A DNA stretch of 64,000 nt from contig NZ_CP155618.1 in the NCBI RefSeq assembly GCF_031128465.2, forward strand, positions 2,656,501 through 2,720,500, read 5' to 3'. The number at the start of each line of letters is the position of its first letter. Position 1 is the stretch's first letter. This stretch comes from Mariniflexile litorale (GTDB lineage Bacteria > Bacteroidota > Bacteroidia > Flavobacteriales > Flavobacteriaceae). Shown one piece after another: positions 35,362 through 45,035 of the stretch. The notes under the pieces are model-generated. The model did no database searches. It saw only the letters and a list, made by a program, of their open reading frames with translations, and was not told where the DNA came from. The position numbers were made by a program, and so were the translations under genes.

Positions 35362-35400
35362 CAAATATATGAAATTATATTATGCGTGCATAATATAATT
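35362..35400 (-). promoter_or_regulatory. MarR operator and -7 box of the beta-oxidation operon
   Basis: AATTATATTATGC (35373-35385) and GCATAATATAATT (35388-35400) form a perfect 28-bp palindrome with a two-base centre. On the minus strand the -7 box TATATTTG (35369 down to 35362) follows three bases later. The operator therefore covers the upstream promoter element, a classic repressor position. No second copy was seen upstream of the acyl-CoA synthetase gene. Confidence 0.8.
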
Positions 35401-35447
35401 AAAGAAATTATAATGTTTTTATTTTTGAGAGTATTTAAAAATTGAAA

Positions 35448-37217
35448 CTAAGGTCGGTAAATTTTTTCAATAAGGTTTGCGTATTTTTCTTTAATAACTT
35501 TACGTTTTAATTTCATTGTGGGAGTTAGGTGTCCAGCTTCAACAGTCCAAGTATCTGGAGTTATTTCAAACTTTTTTATTTGCTCCCAATGGCCAAAGTT
35601 GATGTTGGCTTTATCTATTTCACTTTGAATACGTTCATGCAGTTGGGTGTTTATAATAAGGTCGTTGGTACTGGTAAAGATTATCTTGTGTATTTTAGCC
35701 CACTCTTTGACAAAATCAAAGTTGACTTGTATTAGAGCTGCTGGCATTTTTTCACCTTCACCAATAACCATGATTTGTTCTATAAAACGAGATTGTTTGA
35801 ATTGATTTTCAAGAAGTGCAGGAGCTACATATTTTCCGCCAGACGTTTTAAACATTTCCTTTTTCCGATCTGTGATTTTTAAAAAACCATCGGGATCAAA
35901 TTCGCCAATGTCTCCAGTATGAAAATAACCGTCTGTCATGACTTCATTTGTTTTTACAGGATCTTTAAAATAGCCTAACATAACATTGGGGCCTTTTACC
36001 AGAATTTCACCATCTTCAGCAATTTTAACTTCCACATGATCAATTATTTTCCCAACGGTTCCTACTCTAAAACCAGCATTTCGCATATCGTTCACAGAAA
36101 TAACGGGTGAGGTTTCGGTAAGACCATAACCTTCCATTATGGGTAATCCTGCCGCTGCGAAAACTCGGGTTAATCTTGTTTGTAATGCGGCACTACCCGA
36201 AACCATAATTTCTAAATTACCGCCTAAACCTTCCTGCCATTTGCTAAAGATAAGCTTTTTAGCTATTTTTAATTGAAACTCATACCACCAACCATTTTTG
36301 CCATAAGGTTCAAATTTCAGCCCTAAATTTAAAGCCCAAAAAAACAGCATTTTTTTGATACCTTTTAAATCGGTTCCTTTCGCTACAATTTTATCATATA
36401 CTTTTTCATATAAACGAGGGACAGCTGTCATAACATTAGGTTTGACTTCTTTTAAGTTATCGCTCATTTTTTCAATAGACTCTGCAAAATAAATTTCAAC
36501 ACCGCAGTACATGTATAAGTACAGAATCATACGTTCAAAAACATGACAAATAGGAAGAAAGCTTAAAGCTTTGGATTTTCCATAATGAAACGGCACACGT
36601 TTTTCGCTATCTAACACATTTGATACTAAATTGTTATGGGAAAGCATAACGCCTTTTGGCTTTCCTGTAGTGCCAGAGGTGTAAATTAATGTTGCCAAAT
36701 CGGAAGGTTTTACAACGTCTTTCCTTGCTTCAACTTCTGTTTGATTGCCTATGTCTTCACCTAGTTTGAATATATCGGACCAATGATTTTCACCTTCAAT
36801 AGTATCAAAAGTATATATGTTTTTTAGGTTGGTTTTATTCTTTATGGCATTTAATTTTTCAAGAACTTCCACATCAGAAACAAAACAATACATAGATTCT
36901 GAATGGTTTAAAATATATTCATAATCTTCAGAAGAAATGGTAGGATAAATAGGCACGTTTTGTGCCCCCGTTTGTAGTATTCCAATATCTAAAACATTCC
37001 ATTCTGTTCTGTTTGTAGAAGAAATAACCGCAATTTTATCGTTTGGTTTTATGCCTAAGCGAAGTAAGCCTCTGCTTATTGCATTTGCTTGATTGATAAA
37101 TTCTTGTGTAGATATTGATTTCCATGCACCATTGTATTTAGTAGTAAATGCTTTATCTAGATTGTAAGTTTCTAATTGATGATAAGGAAAATCAAAAATT
37201 CTAGTAATATTAGCCAT
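35448..37217 (-). CDS. fadD: Long-chain acyl-CoA synthetase (AMP-forming)
   Basis: A 589-residue ANL-family enzyme. The nucleotide-binding motif is LIYTSGTTGKPKGVMLSH; further motifs are MEGYGLTETSPVISVN, GYFHTGDIGEFDPDGFLKITDRKKEMFKTSGGKYVAP, typical of long-chain synthetases. It activates fatty acids to acyl-CoA for the beta-oxidation enzymes encoded just downstream in the same direction. It ends 48 bp before the MarR operator and is probably a separate unit. Confidence 0.93.
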   Translation of the reverse strand: MANITRIFDFPYHQLETYNLDKAFTTKYNGAWKSISTQEFINQANAISRGLLRLGIKPNDKIAVISSTNRTEWNVLDIGILQTGAQNVPIYPTISSEDYEYILNHSESMYCFVSDVEVLEKLNAIKNKTNLKNIYTFDTIEGENHWSDIFKLGEDIGNQTEVEARKDVVKPSDLATLIYTSGTTGKPKGVMLSHNNLVSNVLDSEKRVPFHYGKSKALSFLPICHVFERMILYLYMYCGVEIYFAESIEKMSDNLKEVKPNVMTAVPRLYEKVYDKIVAKGTDLKGIKKMLFFWALNLGLKFEPYGKNGWWYEFQLKIAKKLIFSKWQEGLGGNLEIMVSGSAALQTRLTRVFAAAGLPIMEGYGLTETSPVISVNDMRNAGFRVGTVGKIIDHVEVKIAEDGEILVKGPNVMLGYFKDPVKTNEVMTDGYFHTGDIGEFDPDGFLKITDRKKEMFKTSGGKYVAPALLENQFKQSRFIEQIMVIGEGEKMPAALIQVNFDFVKEWAKIHKIIFTSTNDLIINTQLHERIQSEIDKANINFGHWEQIKKFEITPDTWTVEAGHLTPTMKLKRKVIKEKYANLIEKIYRP

Positions 37218-37327
37218 TTGTTCTTTAGATATTTCTTGTTATGCAAAGTATGAAAATAAATGAGATTTTCAAATTGATAAAAAAATGTTGTAAAAAGAAA
37301 ATAATTCTTATAACATGTGGATGAATA

Positions 37328-38731
37328 TTATTCTTTTATAATTCTAAAGGTTTCAACGGCGTTTTTATTATGTGCTTTTAAAATATAAACACCTGTTGGT
37401 AAATTAGACATGTTAATAGAATTGTTTGTATTGGAATTGCCTTGAGTTATTAGCTTACCTGCGTAATCGAATATTAAATAATTATAATTTTCAAAAGATA
37501 AATTTTTGATGTTGATAATGTCTTTTGTTGGATTTGGATATATGTAAGGCTTATTAATCAATCCACTATTTTTAACAGAAGGTGTTTCTGTTTGAATTAC
37601 TTCGGCGTTTTTACACGCAAATTCTAAATAGTTTTGCAAATCATATCGGTCATGAGTCTTTTCATAACCTAGTTGTTTCGCTTTTTGCAATAATTTGCAA
37701 GCTTTTGTATAATTTCCTAAATCATGATAAACAACACCAAGGTTTCTGTAAGCAAACGAATTGTTCTCGTTTAATTTGATAGCTTCTTTTAAATCTGTAA
37801 TCCCTTTATCAGATTGACCTAATTTATGATAAATAAAACCTCTTAGTGTCCTTATATCTCTTTCAACTCCTCCAGTGCCATATTTTATTAAGTTTGATTC
37901 CTGCATAAAAGCAAGATTAACATGGTCTAGTGCTTTTTTATAATCTTCAAAATCTGTATATAAACCAGCCAATGCTCGATGACTAAACTCATGATCTGGT
38001 CTTTTTTCTAAGGCTTTCTTAAGGTAATATTCTGCAAGTCTATAAGATTTAATACTATATAAATAGGAGCCCAAGTTATATATTAATCGTTTGTCTTCAG
38101 GGTTGCATTTAAGAGCTTTATATTTATATTGAGTGGCATAATTTTTCATTTCATATTCTCCATAAATACTTGCTTTTGAGTCATATATGTTTGCTAAAAG
38201 TTTATTTGGAACATTGATTTTTTTCTCTTTTGAAAGTTTTAAAAGTTTGGATTCTATTTTGCTGAAATCATGAAGTGCTAAGGTATTATTACCTAATAAT
38301 TGCCTTATATGTGCACGACGAAGTTGCAATTTAAAGTCGTTTGGATTTTCGCTTAATTTGTTATTTAGGTGTTTCAATTTTTCATGAATGGTTTTTATTT
38401 TTTCTTCATCCTTTTTGTTAAATTCCAAAATAGGGTCTTTGCGTTCTATGAGTTTGCCTTTTTCAAATCTCCAAATGGTAACTTTCTTTCCTGACTTGTT
38501 ATATTTATAAGATAAACCATTATAATATCCATTTTTGTAATGAAAATCTTCATTTAATTCTCCCGATTTATAGAATGTTTTAATACGTATTAATTTTTTA
38601 TCATTTCCATACAATCTTTCTATGGCAAGGATACTGTCTCTATAATAAATACGTTTTACGCTGTTTTCTTTACCTTGAGCAAACAGATAAAAAGGAATAA
38701 AAACAAGTGAAATTAAGAAGTAGTTTTTCAT
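37328..38731 (-). CDS. Exported TPR protein with T9SS sorting domain
   Basis: A 467-residue protein with a signal peptide (YFLISLVFIPFYLFAQ). Residues 25-110 resemble YwqK/MORN-type repeats (KSGELNEDFHYKNGYYNG). About 110-370 hold several tetratricopeptide repeats, for example NLGVVYHDLGNYTKACKLLQKA. The last 75 residues form a type A sorting domain: YIYPNPTKDIINIKN, then LPTGVYILKAHNKNAVETFRIIK. It should be exported by the type IX system to the surface. Its task is unknown; TPRs suggest protein binding. Confidence 0.85.
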   Translation of the reverse strand: MKNYFLISLVFIPFYLFAQGKENSVKRIYYRDSILAIERLYGNDKKLIRIKTFYKSGELNEDFHYKNGYYNGLSYKYNKSGKKVTIWRFEKGKLIERKDPILEFNKKDEEKIKTIHEKLKHLNNKLSENPNDFKLQLRRAHIRQLLGNNTLALHDFSKIESKLLKLSKEKKINVPNKLLANIYDSKASIYGEYEMKNYATQYKYKALKCNPEDKRLIYNLGSYLYSIKSYRLAEYYLKKALEKRPDHEFSHRALAGLYTDFEDYKKALDHVNLAFMQESNLIKYGTGGVERDIRTLRGFIYHKLGQSDKGITDLKEAIKLNENNSFAYRNLGVVYHDLGNYTKACKLLQKAKQLGYEKTHDRYDLQNYLEFACKNAEVIQTETPSVKNSGLINKPYIYPNPTKDIINIKNLSFENYNYLIFDYAGKLITQGNSNTNNSINMSNLPTGVYILKAHNKNAVETFRIIKE

Positions 38732-38752
38732 TAGGTAAATTCAAATAAGAAA

Positions 38753-38782
38753 AAAAAGCTTCTACTAAAGTAAAAGCTTTTT
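38753..38782 (-). terminator. Rho-independent terminator after purL
   Basis: AAAAAGCTTCTAC (38753-38765) pairs with GTAAAAGCTTTTT (38770-38782) with one mismatch. On the minus strand it lies just beyond the purL stop and is followed by a T-run. Confidence 0.75.
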
Positions 38783-38805
38783 ATTAATAATTTATAAAAA
38801 ATTTC

Positions 38806-41800
38806 TTATTTTTTTTCTAACCAAAGTCTAGCATTTACAAAAGCTTCCAACCATGGGGATACTTCATCTTTTCTGTTTTCTGGATAGTTAGCCCAATTCC
38901 ATTGGAAGGTAGAACGCTCCATATGTGGCATAGTTACTAAGTGGCGCCCCGTCTTATCGGTTAACATGGCTGTATTAAAGTCAGAGCCATTAGGGTTGTT
39001 AGGATAACCTTCATAACCATATTTTGCAACAATATTATAGTTTTCTTCGGAAAGAGGTAGGTTAAATTTACCTTCACCATGAGAAATCCAAACACCCAAC
39101 GTAGTGCCTTCAAGTGTTGAAAGCATCACAGAATTATTCTTTTGAATTTTTACAGAAGTAAATGAACTTTCGTGTTTATGCGAATCGTTGTGACCCATTT
39201 TACCATGAACCTCGTGTTCTGGATTGATAAGTTCTAATTCCATCCATAATTGGCAACCATTACAAATGCCAACAGATAAAGTATCTTCTCTTTTAAAGAA
39301 ATCCTTAATAACTTTATTTGCTTTTTCGTTGTATTTGATGGCACCTGCCCAACCTTTTGCAGAACCAAGTACATCTGAATTTGAGAAACCTCCAACAGCA
39401 CCCAAAAATTGAATATCTTCCAAAGTTTCACGACCAGAAATTAAATCGGTCATATGTACATCTTTTACATCAAAACCAGCTAAGTACATGGCGTTTGCCA
39501 TCTCACGTTCAGAATTACTTCCTTTTTCACGCAGAATTGCTGCCTTCGGGCGTTTGCCTTTAAAAGCTTCTAGTTTTCCAGTAAAATGTTTAGGAAATGT
39601 ATATTGAAGTGGTTGGTTTTTATAATTATTGAAACGATCTTCTGCTAAATTATTTGCCGTTTGCTTTTTATCTAACAGATAAGATGTTTTGTACCAAACA
39701 TCTCTTGTTTTAGCAACATCAAAAGAGAAACTATCGTCGTTATTTTTAATATTTACACTTCCAGAATTGTTTACGGAGCCAATATTGAAAAATTCGATAT
39801 TATTTTCTGATAAAATCGTTTCTACTGAAGCATCAGCTTGAAAAACAATGCCTGAATTTTCAGCAAATAATACTTTTATAGAATCTTCTTCATTTAATTG
39901 AGAAAGATCTAAATCGGCTCCTAAATTTACTTCAGCAAAACAAAGTTCTAAAAGGGTTGTGATTAAACCTCCAGAAGCCACATCGTGTCCCGCTTTAATT
40001 TTATCGGCTTTAATTAAGTCTTGTATGGTATTAAAAACAGTTTTAACAAATGCGGAATCTTTTACATTAGGGGCTTCGTTTCCAATAGCATTTAAAACTT
40101 GATTGAAAGAGCTTCCTCCTAATTTAAAATCATCTTGTGAGATGTTGATATAGTATATGGCTCCACCATTTTGTTTTAAAACAGGCTCAACAACTTTAGT
40201 GATGTCATTACAATTGGCACCTGCTGAAATAATAACGGTGCCTGGAGAAATAACTTCATCATCCTGATATTTTTGTTTCATGGAAAGCGAATCTTTTCCA
40301 GTTGGAACATTAATACCTAAATCGATAGCAAATTCTGAAACAGCTTTTACAGCTTCGTATAAACGGGCATCTTCACCTTCATTTTTACACGGCCACATCC
40401 AGTTTGCCGACAATGACACTGCTTGTAATCCATCTTTTAAAGGTGCCCAAACCAAGTTGGTGAGTGCTTCGGTAATGGCGTTTCTACTTCCTGCAACAGG
40501 GTTAATCAACCCTGAAATAGGCGAGTGGCCAATAGAGGTGGCAACACCTTCTTTTCCTTTAAAATCGAGAGCCATAACACCCACGTTGTTTAAGGGTATT
40601 TGTAAAGCACCAACACATTGTTGTTTGGCTACTTTACCACCAACACAACGGTCAACTTTATTTGTTAACCAATCTTTACAAGCCACCGCTTCAAGTTGTA
40701 AAACTTGTTCTAAATAGATTTGTAAATTTTTAGTTTTGTATCTCGGGTTTTTATAATTTCTAACAACCGTTTTATCGGTTAAAACTGTTTTTGGTGAACT
40801 ACCAAACATATCTTCCATGGCTAAATCCATCGGTTTGTGTCCGTTAGATTTAGACTCAAATGTAAATCGATCATCACCAGTTACATCACCAACTGTATAT
40901 ATTGGAGAACGCTCACGCTCGGCAATACGTTGTAACGTATCGATATGTTTTTCTGCAATAACCAACCCCATACGTTCTTGAGATTCGTTACCTATAATTT
41001 CTTTGTCAGAAAGTGTTGGGTCTCCCACAGGTAAGGCGTCCAAATCTATTTTTCCGCCCGTATCTTCTACCAATTCAGACAAACAATTTAAATGCCCACC
41101 AGCACCATGATCGTGAATAGAAACAATGAAATTTTCATCACTTTCTACCATCCCACGAACCGCATTGGCAGCACGTTTTTGCATTTCAGGGTTGGAACGT
41201 TGTACAGCATTTAACTCAATGCCAGAAGCGAAGGCGCCAGTATCTGCCGAAGACACTGCAGCACCACCCATGCCTATTCTGTAATTTTCACCACCAAGAA
41301 TCACAATTTTATCCCCTTTTTTAGGCGTGTCTTTAAGCGCTTGGTCTGCTTTACCATAACCAATACCTCCAGCTTGCATGATGACTTTGTCGAATCCTAA
41401 TTTTCTAGCTTTTGAATCGCTTGAAGATCCGTTTTCGTTGTGTTCAAACGTTAATACAGAACCTGTAATTAAGGGTTGTCCGAATTTGTTTCCAAAATCG
41501 GAAGCACCGTTTGAGGCTTTTATTAAAATATCCATAGGCGTTTGGTACAACCATTCTCTGGCTTCAAACTTTTGTTCCCATGGGCGATTTTCTTCTAATC
41601 GAGAATAAGAGGTCATGTAAACTGCTGTTCCTGCTAATGGTAATGAACCTTTTCCTCCTGCGAGTCTATCTCTAATTTCTCCACCAGCACCTGTTGCAGC
41701 ACCATTAAAAGGCTCTACGGTTGTTGGGAAATTATGTGTTTCCGCTTTAAGGGAAATAACAGATTCAAACTCTTTTATTTCATAGTAATCAGGCTTATCG

Positions 41801-42480
41801 GCGGTTTTTGGTGCAAACTGCTCAACTACCGGGCCTTTTACAAAAGCCACATTATCTTTATATGCAGAAACAATATCGTTTGGATGTGTTTCAGATGTTT
41901 TTCTAATTAATTTAAAAAGAGAGGTTGGTTTTTCTTCACCATCAATTACAAATGTTCCGTTGAAAATTTTATGACGACAATGTTCTGAATTCACTTGAGA
42001 AAATCCAAATACTTCAGAATCAGTTAATGGACGACCAATTTTTTTAGCAACACCGTCTAAATAGCTAACTTCTTCATCACTTAAAGACAAGCCTTCTTTT
42101 TGGTTGTAGGCGGCAATATCTTCAATGTTTAGGATAGGTTCTGGCTTAATATTTATAGTGAATGAATTTTGATTCAAACCTTTGAACTTTTCAGAAATCA
42201 TCGGGTCGAAATCTTTATAATCTTCAGTAACTGCTTGAAATTCTTCAATACGAATAATGTCAGAAACGCCCATGTTTTGGGTGATTTCAACCGCATTTGT
42301 ACTCCAAGGTGTTATCATGGCAGCACGTGGGCCAACAAAAAAAGCATCGAGTGATGCTTGTTCTATTTTAGGCTGGTTGCCAAACAACCACGTTAATTTA
42401 GCGGTGGTTTCGGTTGATAATTCTTTTGTTGTTTGAACAGCAAATATGTTGCTGGTTACGTTTCCAAAGAAATGAATCAT
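38806..42480 (-). CDS. purL: Phosphoribosylformylglycinamidine synthase, single-chain
   Basis: A 1224-residue enzyme of purine synthesis that turns FGAR into FGAM using glutamine and ATP. It is the large single-chain form combining the synthetase with a C-terminal glutaminase. Markers are QVNSEHCRHKIFNG and AETHNFPTTVEPFNGAATG in the synthetase part, DHGAGGHLNCLSELVED, and in the glutaminase GICNGCQLW (nucleophile Cys) with a final MPHMERS His/Glu pair. No purine genes flank it; purM lies about 16 kb away. Confidence 0.96.
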   Translation of the reverse strand: MIHFFGNVTSNIFAVQTTKELSTETTAKLTWLFGNQPKIEQASLDAFFVGPRAAMITPWSTNAVEITQNMGVSDIIRIEEFQAVTEDYKDFDPMISEKFKGLNQNSFTINIKPEPILNIEDIAAYNQKEGLSLSDEEVSYLDGVAKKIGRPLTDSEVFGFSQVNSEHCRHKIFNGTFVIDGEEKPTSLFKLIRKTSETHPNDIVSAYKDNVAFVKGPVVEQFAPKTADKPDYYEIKEFESVISLKAETHNFPTTVEPFNGAATGAGGEIRDRLAGGKGSLPLAGTAVYMTSYSRLEENRPWEQKFEAREWLYQTPMDILIKASNGASDFGNKFGQPLITGSVLTFEHNENGSSSDSKARKLGFDKVIMQAGGIGYGKADQALKDTPKKGDKIVILGGENYRIGMGGAAVSSADTGAFASGIELNAVQRSNPEMQKRAANAVRGMVESDENFIVSIHDHGAGGHLNCLSELVEDTGGKIDLDALPVGDPTLSDKEIIGNESQERMGLVIAEKHIDTLQRIAERERSPIYTVGDVTGDDRFTFESKSNGHKPMDLAMEDMFGSSPKTVLTDKTVVRNYKNPRYKTKNLQIYLEQVLQLEAVACKDWLTNKVDRCVGGKVAKQQCVGALQIPLNNVGVMALDFKGKEGVATSIGHSPISGLINPVAGSRNAITEALTNLVWAPLKDGLQAVSLSANWMWPCKNEGEDARLYEAVKAVSEFAIDLGINVPTGKDSLSMKQKYQDDEVISPGTVIISAGANCNDITKVVEPVLKQNGGAIYYINISQDDFKLGGSSFNQVLNAIGNEAPNVKDSAFVKTVFNTIQDLIKADKIKAGHDVASGGLITTLLELCFAEVNLGADLDLSQLNEEDSIKVLFAENSGIVFQADASVETILSENNIEFFNIGSVNNSGSVNIKNNDDSFSFDVAKTRDVWYKTSYLLDKKQTANNLAEDRFNNYKNQPLQYTFPKHFTGKLEAFKGKRPKAAILREKGSNSEREMANAMYLAGFDVKDVHMTDLISGRETLEDIQFLGAVGGFSNSDVLGSAKGWAGAIKYNEKANKVIKDFFKREDTLSVGICNGCQLWMELELINPEHEVHGKMGHNDSHKHESSFTSVKIQKNNSVMLSTLEGTTLGVWISHGEGKFNLPLSEENYNIVAKYGYEGYPNNPNGSDFNTAMLTDKTGRHLVTMPHMERSTFQWNWANYPENRKDEVSPWLEAFVNARLWLEKK

Positions 42481-42591
42481 TATCTATTGATTTGTATATG
42501 TTTAAAGAAAGTGCAAATTTACTTTTTTTCGGCGTAATACCATATAAATATTTCCATGAAAATTTGGAGTTATTCACGGGGTTTTGAACAT

Positions 42592-42619
42592 AAAAAAAGC
42601 GACTCGTTAAAGTCGCTTT
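42592..42619 (-). terminator. Rho-independent terminator after the RsmB-type gene
   Basis: AAAGCGACT (42596-42604) and AGTCGCTTT (42611-42619) form a perfect 9-bp stem. On the minus strand a T-run to 42592 follows. Confidence 0.82.
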
Positions 42620-42625
42620 AGTGTG

Positions 42626-43840
42626 TTATGATTTTCTTTCTAAAAGCGCCATATAAAATCCGTCATAACCAGATTTATGTGAGAGCACTTTGTTGTCTTT
42701 TTTAAGTGTGAAATTTGCCCCAACTTCGGAAGCTAAAAATTTTTCAACTTGCTCTTGGTTTTCAGAAGGTAATACCGAACAAGTAGCATAAACTAGTTGC
42801 CCGCCCACTTTTACCATTCTAGAATATTGTTGTAAAATTTCTTGTTGCGTTTTCTTTATTTTATCAATAAATTCGGGTTGTAGTTTCCATTTAGCATCAG
42901 GGTTTCTACGTAGAACCCCTAGGCCAGAACAAGGTGCGTCAATTAAAACGCGGTCTGCCTTATCATATAGTTTTTTAATAACTTTTGTGGAATCGATAAC
43001 GCGAGGTTCAATATTATGAGCGCCGTTTCGTTTGGCACGACGCTTTAACTCATGAAGTTTGTTGTCATAAATATCCATCGCAATAATTTGCCCTTTATTT
43101 TCCATAAGAGAGGCAATGTGAAGTGTTTTGCCACCTGCACCTGCACAAGCATCTACAACGCGCATGCCTGGTTCTACATTTAAAAATTCAGCAACTAATT
43201 GTGAGGAAGCATCCTGCACCTCAAAGAAACCATTTTTAAATGCTTCGGTAGAAAATACATTAGCACGTTCTTTTAGTTTTAAAGCATTTGGATAGTCTGG
43301 TAAAAAATCACACTCTATATCTAAATCAAACAGTTCAGTTTGAAGTTTTTCTTTGGTAGTTTTTAGTGTGTTTACTCTTAGCACAACATCGGCTTGTTGG
43401 TTTAGAGCAGCTATTTCTTTACTCCATACAGCATCGCCTAATTCTTTTCTTCCTATCTCATCCATCCAGTCGGGGATAGATTCTTTAAATTTTCTTATTT
43501 TAGATAATTCATCAAAGCGTCCTTTTATTTTGCGTAAAGGAGTCCCTTCAAAATATTTCCAATCTGGTAATTTTATGCCCTTTAAGGTTGCCCAAACAGC
43601 AAACATTCTCCATAAATTATCTCTATCAAAAGGTTCTTTAACTTCAGCAATTTCGGCATAAAGGCGTTTCCAGCGTACAATATCATAGGTGGTTTCTGCA
43701 ACAAATGCACGGTCGCGAGCGCCCCAACGTTTATCACGTTTTAATAATTGTTGAATAACTTTATCGGCATACTTTCCTTCATTAAAAATCAAGGTTAATC
43801 CATCAATAACCGAAAAGCATAAATTTCTGTGTAATCGCAT
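42626..43840 (-). CDS. RsmB/NOP-type RNA m5C methyltransferase
   Basis: A 404-residue S-adenosylmethionine-dependent enzyme that methylates cytosine C5 in rRNA or tRNA. An N-terminal NusB-like helical part precedes the methyltransferase. The SAM-binding motif is VVDACAGAGGKTLHIA, followed by DAPCSGLGVLRRNPDAKW and YATCSVLPSENQEQVE, which supply the two catalytic cysteines (PCSG and TCS). The exact cytosine is not readable from sequence. Standing alone and convergent to nothing, it is followed by a clear terminator. Confidence 0.92.
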   Translation of the reverse strand: MRLHRNLCFSVIDGLTLIFNEGKYADKVIQQLLKRDKRWGARDRAFVAETTYDIVRWKRLYAEIAEVKEPFDRDNLWRMFAVWATLKGIKLPDWKYFEGTPLRKIKGRFDELSKIRKFKESIPDWMDEIGRKELGDAVWSKEIAALNQQADVVLRVNTLKTTKEKLQTELFDLDIECDFLPDYPNALKLKERANVFSTEAFKNGFFEVQDASSQLVAEFLNVEPGMRVVDACAGAGGKTLHIASLMENKGQIIAMDIYDNKLHELKRRAKRNGAHNIEPRVIDSTKVIKKLYDKADRVLIDAPCSGLGVLRRNPDAKWKLQPEFIDKIKKTQQEILQQYSRMVKVGGQLVYATCSVLPSENQEQVEKFLASEVGANFTLKKDNKVLSHKSGYDGFYMALLERKS

Positions 43841-43957
43841 CGTTTATAAATAAGGGTGCAAAGGTACGTTTTTAAATGTGTATTAAATAAGTGGTTAATA
43901 ACTTATTTCGTTACATAACACCATTTTATATACATTTGAAAAACTTCAAGAATCTAG

Positions 43958-43987
43958 CGCAAGTTTTTATTTTTAACGGCATCTAAA
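43958..43987 (+). promoter_or_regulatory. ECF-type promoter of the sigma factor gene (site 1)
   Basis: CGCAAGTT (43958-43965), 14 bases, then CATCTAAA (43980-43987). The same two blocks at the same spacing occur before the next three transcription units. GGCATC at the second block (43978) also pairs with GATGCC at 43996. The sites suggest that the sigma factor drives its own gene. Confidence 0.75.
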
Positions 43988-43999
43988 TTAAAAAGGATG

Positions 44000-44022
44000 C
44001 CATCAAAGCATCGCTTTGATGG
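44000..44022 (+). promoter_or_regulatory. Perfect hairpin in the sigma factor leader
   Basis: CCATCAAAGC and GCTTTGATGG form a perfect 10-bp stem with a three-base loop, inside the roughly 90-nt leader between the ECF promoter and the TTG start. No T-run follows, so it is not a simple terminator. It may affect mRNA stability or translation. Confidence 0.5.
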
Positions 44023-44079
44023 TTCGATTGAAATTGTTATTCTCGTTAATACGGGAATTTAAATCAGATTTATAATTTT

Positions 44080-44658
44080 TTGACTGAAAACGAATTTATA
44101 GAAGGCTTACAAAACCATAACGCGAATGCGTATGGCAAGTTAATAGACGATTTTCAGCAAAAGGTTTTTGCTACCTGCATTTCATTTGTACCCAATAAAG
44201 AAGATGCCGAAGATATTGCACAAGATGTTTTTATGGAAGTTTTTAATTCGATTCATAAATTTAAAGGGAATTCGAAACTATCTACTTGGATTTATAAAAT
44301 CACGACCAATAAATGTTTAGAATTTATTAGAAAGCGGAATACGAAAAAGCGTTTTGCTTTTATGCAATCGCTTTTTGGAAATGAGATTCCAATAGATAAG
44401 AGTCGCTATTTTACAGAAATGAATCATCCGGGGATTTTATTAGAAAACAAAGAGAAAAGCGAAATCCTTTTTAAGGCTATAAATCAATTGCCAGAAGCTC
44501 AGAAAGTCGTGTTTTCGTTAAGTAAGGTGGACGGTATGAGTTATCAGGAAATTTGTGATATTACCGAGAAAAGTTTATCGTCGGTAGAATCATTAATGTT
44601 TCGAGCAAAAAAGAATTTACAAGATTCTTTAGAGAATTTTTATAAAAATAATAAGTAG
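44080..44658 (+). CDS. ECF-type RNA polymerase sigma factor
   Basis: A 192-residue sigma-70-family protein with regions 2 and 4 only. Region 2 reads DAEDIAQDVFMEVFNSIHKFKGNSKLSTWIYKITTNKCLEFIRKR. Region 4 reads LPEAQKVVFSLSKVDGMSYQEICDITEKSLSSVESLMFRAKKNLQ. The start is TTG, with no in-frame ATG nearby. It lies first in a cluster of secreted-protein genes whose units share its upstream motif, so it very likely transcribes them. The next gene may encode its membrane-bound partner. Confidence 0.92.
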   Translation: MTENEFIEGLQNHNANAYGKLIDDFQQKVFATCISFVPNKEDAEDIAQDVFMEVFNSIHKFKGNSKLSTWIYKITTNKCLEFIRKRNTKKRFAFMQSLFGNEIPIDKSRYFTEMNHPGILLENKEKSEILFKAINQLPEAQKVVFSLSKVDGMSYQEICDITEKSLSSVESLMFRAKKNLQDSLENFYKNNK

Positions 44659-44688
44659 CGCAAGTTTTTTTAAAATATGGCATCTAAA
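44659..44688 (+). promoter_or_regulatory. ECF-type promoter (site 2)
   Basis: CGCAAGTT (44659-44666), 14 bases, CATCTAAA (44681-44688). It directly follows the sigma gene stop and is 19 bp upstream of the next start. Confidence 0.75.
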
Positions 44689-44706
44689 ATAGTATAGCAC
44701 AATAAA

Positions 44707-45018
44707 ATGGAAACAAATAAAGACATACAAAACAAAATAGATAGCACTTTAAATGTTATAGATGCTATTGAAACCGCAAACGTGTCTCCTTTTTTTAAGG
44801 ATAAAACCATGCAACGTTTATTTACAGAAAAGGAAGAAATAGTAACAACTAGAAATTGGTTTTCACCAAAATTACAATTGGCTACTTTGTCCTGTGTTGT
44901 TATTTTGAATGTGATAGCATTTACTCAAATAAAAGCATCGTCTTATGATGAAAATATTAATGAATTTGCTGATACTTATGGGTTTTCTACAAGTACTGAA
45001 ACCTCATTTTTAAACTAA
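44707..45018 (+). CDS. Small single-span membrane protein, possible anti-sigma partner
   Basis: A 103-residue protein with no recognised family. The first 55 residues are charged and probably cytoplasmic (DIQNKIDSTLNVIDAIETANVSPFFKDKTMQRL). One hydrophobic segment follows (LATLSCVVILNVIAFTQI), then about 27 exported residues. The layout, and a position right after the sigma gene, fit a membrane-bound regulator, but no ZAS or other anti-sigma motif is visible. It is 17 bp upstream of the Spy-like gene. Confidence 0.7.
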   Translation: METNKDIQNKIDSTLNVIDAIETANVSPFFKDKTMQRLFTEKEEIVTTRNWFSPKLQLATLSCVVILNVIAFTQIKASSYDENINEFADTYGFSTSTETSFLN

Positions 45019-45035
45019 AAAATAAATCTAAACAG

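Noticed and set aside
40280-40717. Open frame opposite purL
   Set aside because: No recognisable protein, no start signals, and it lies wholly within a certain gene.
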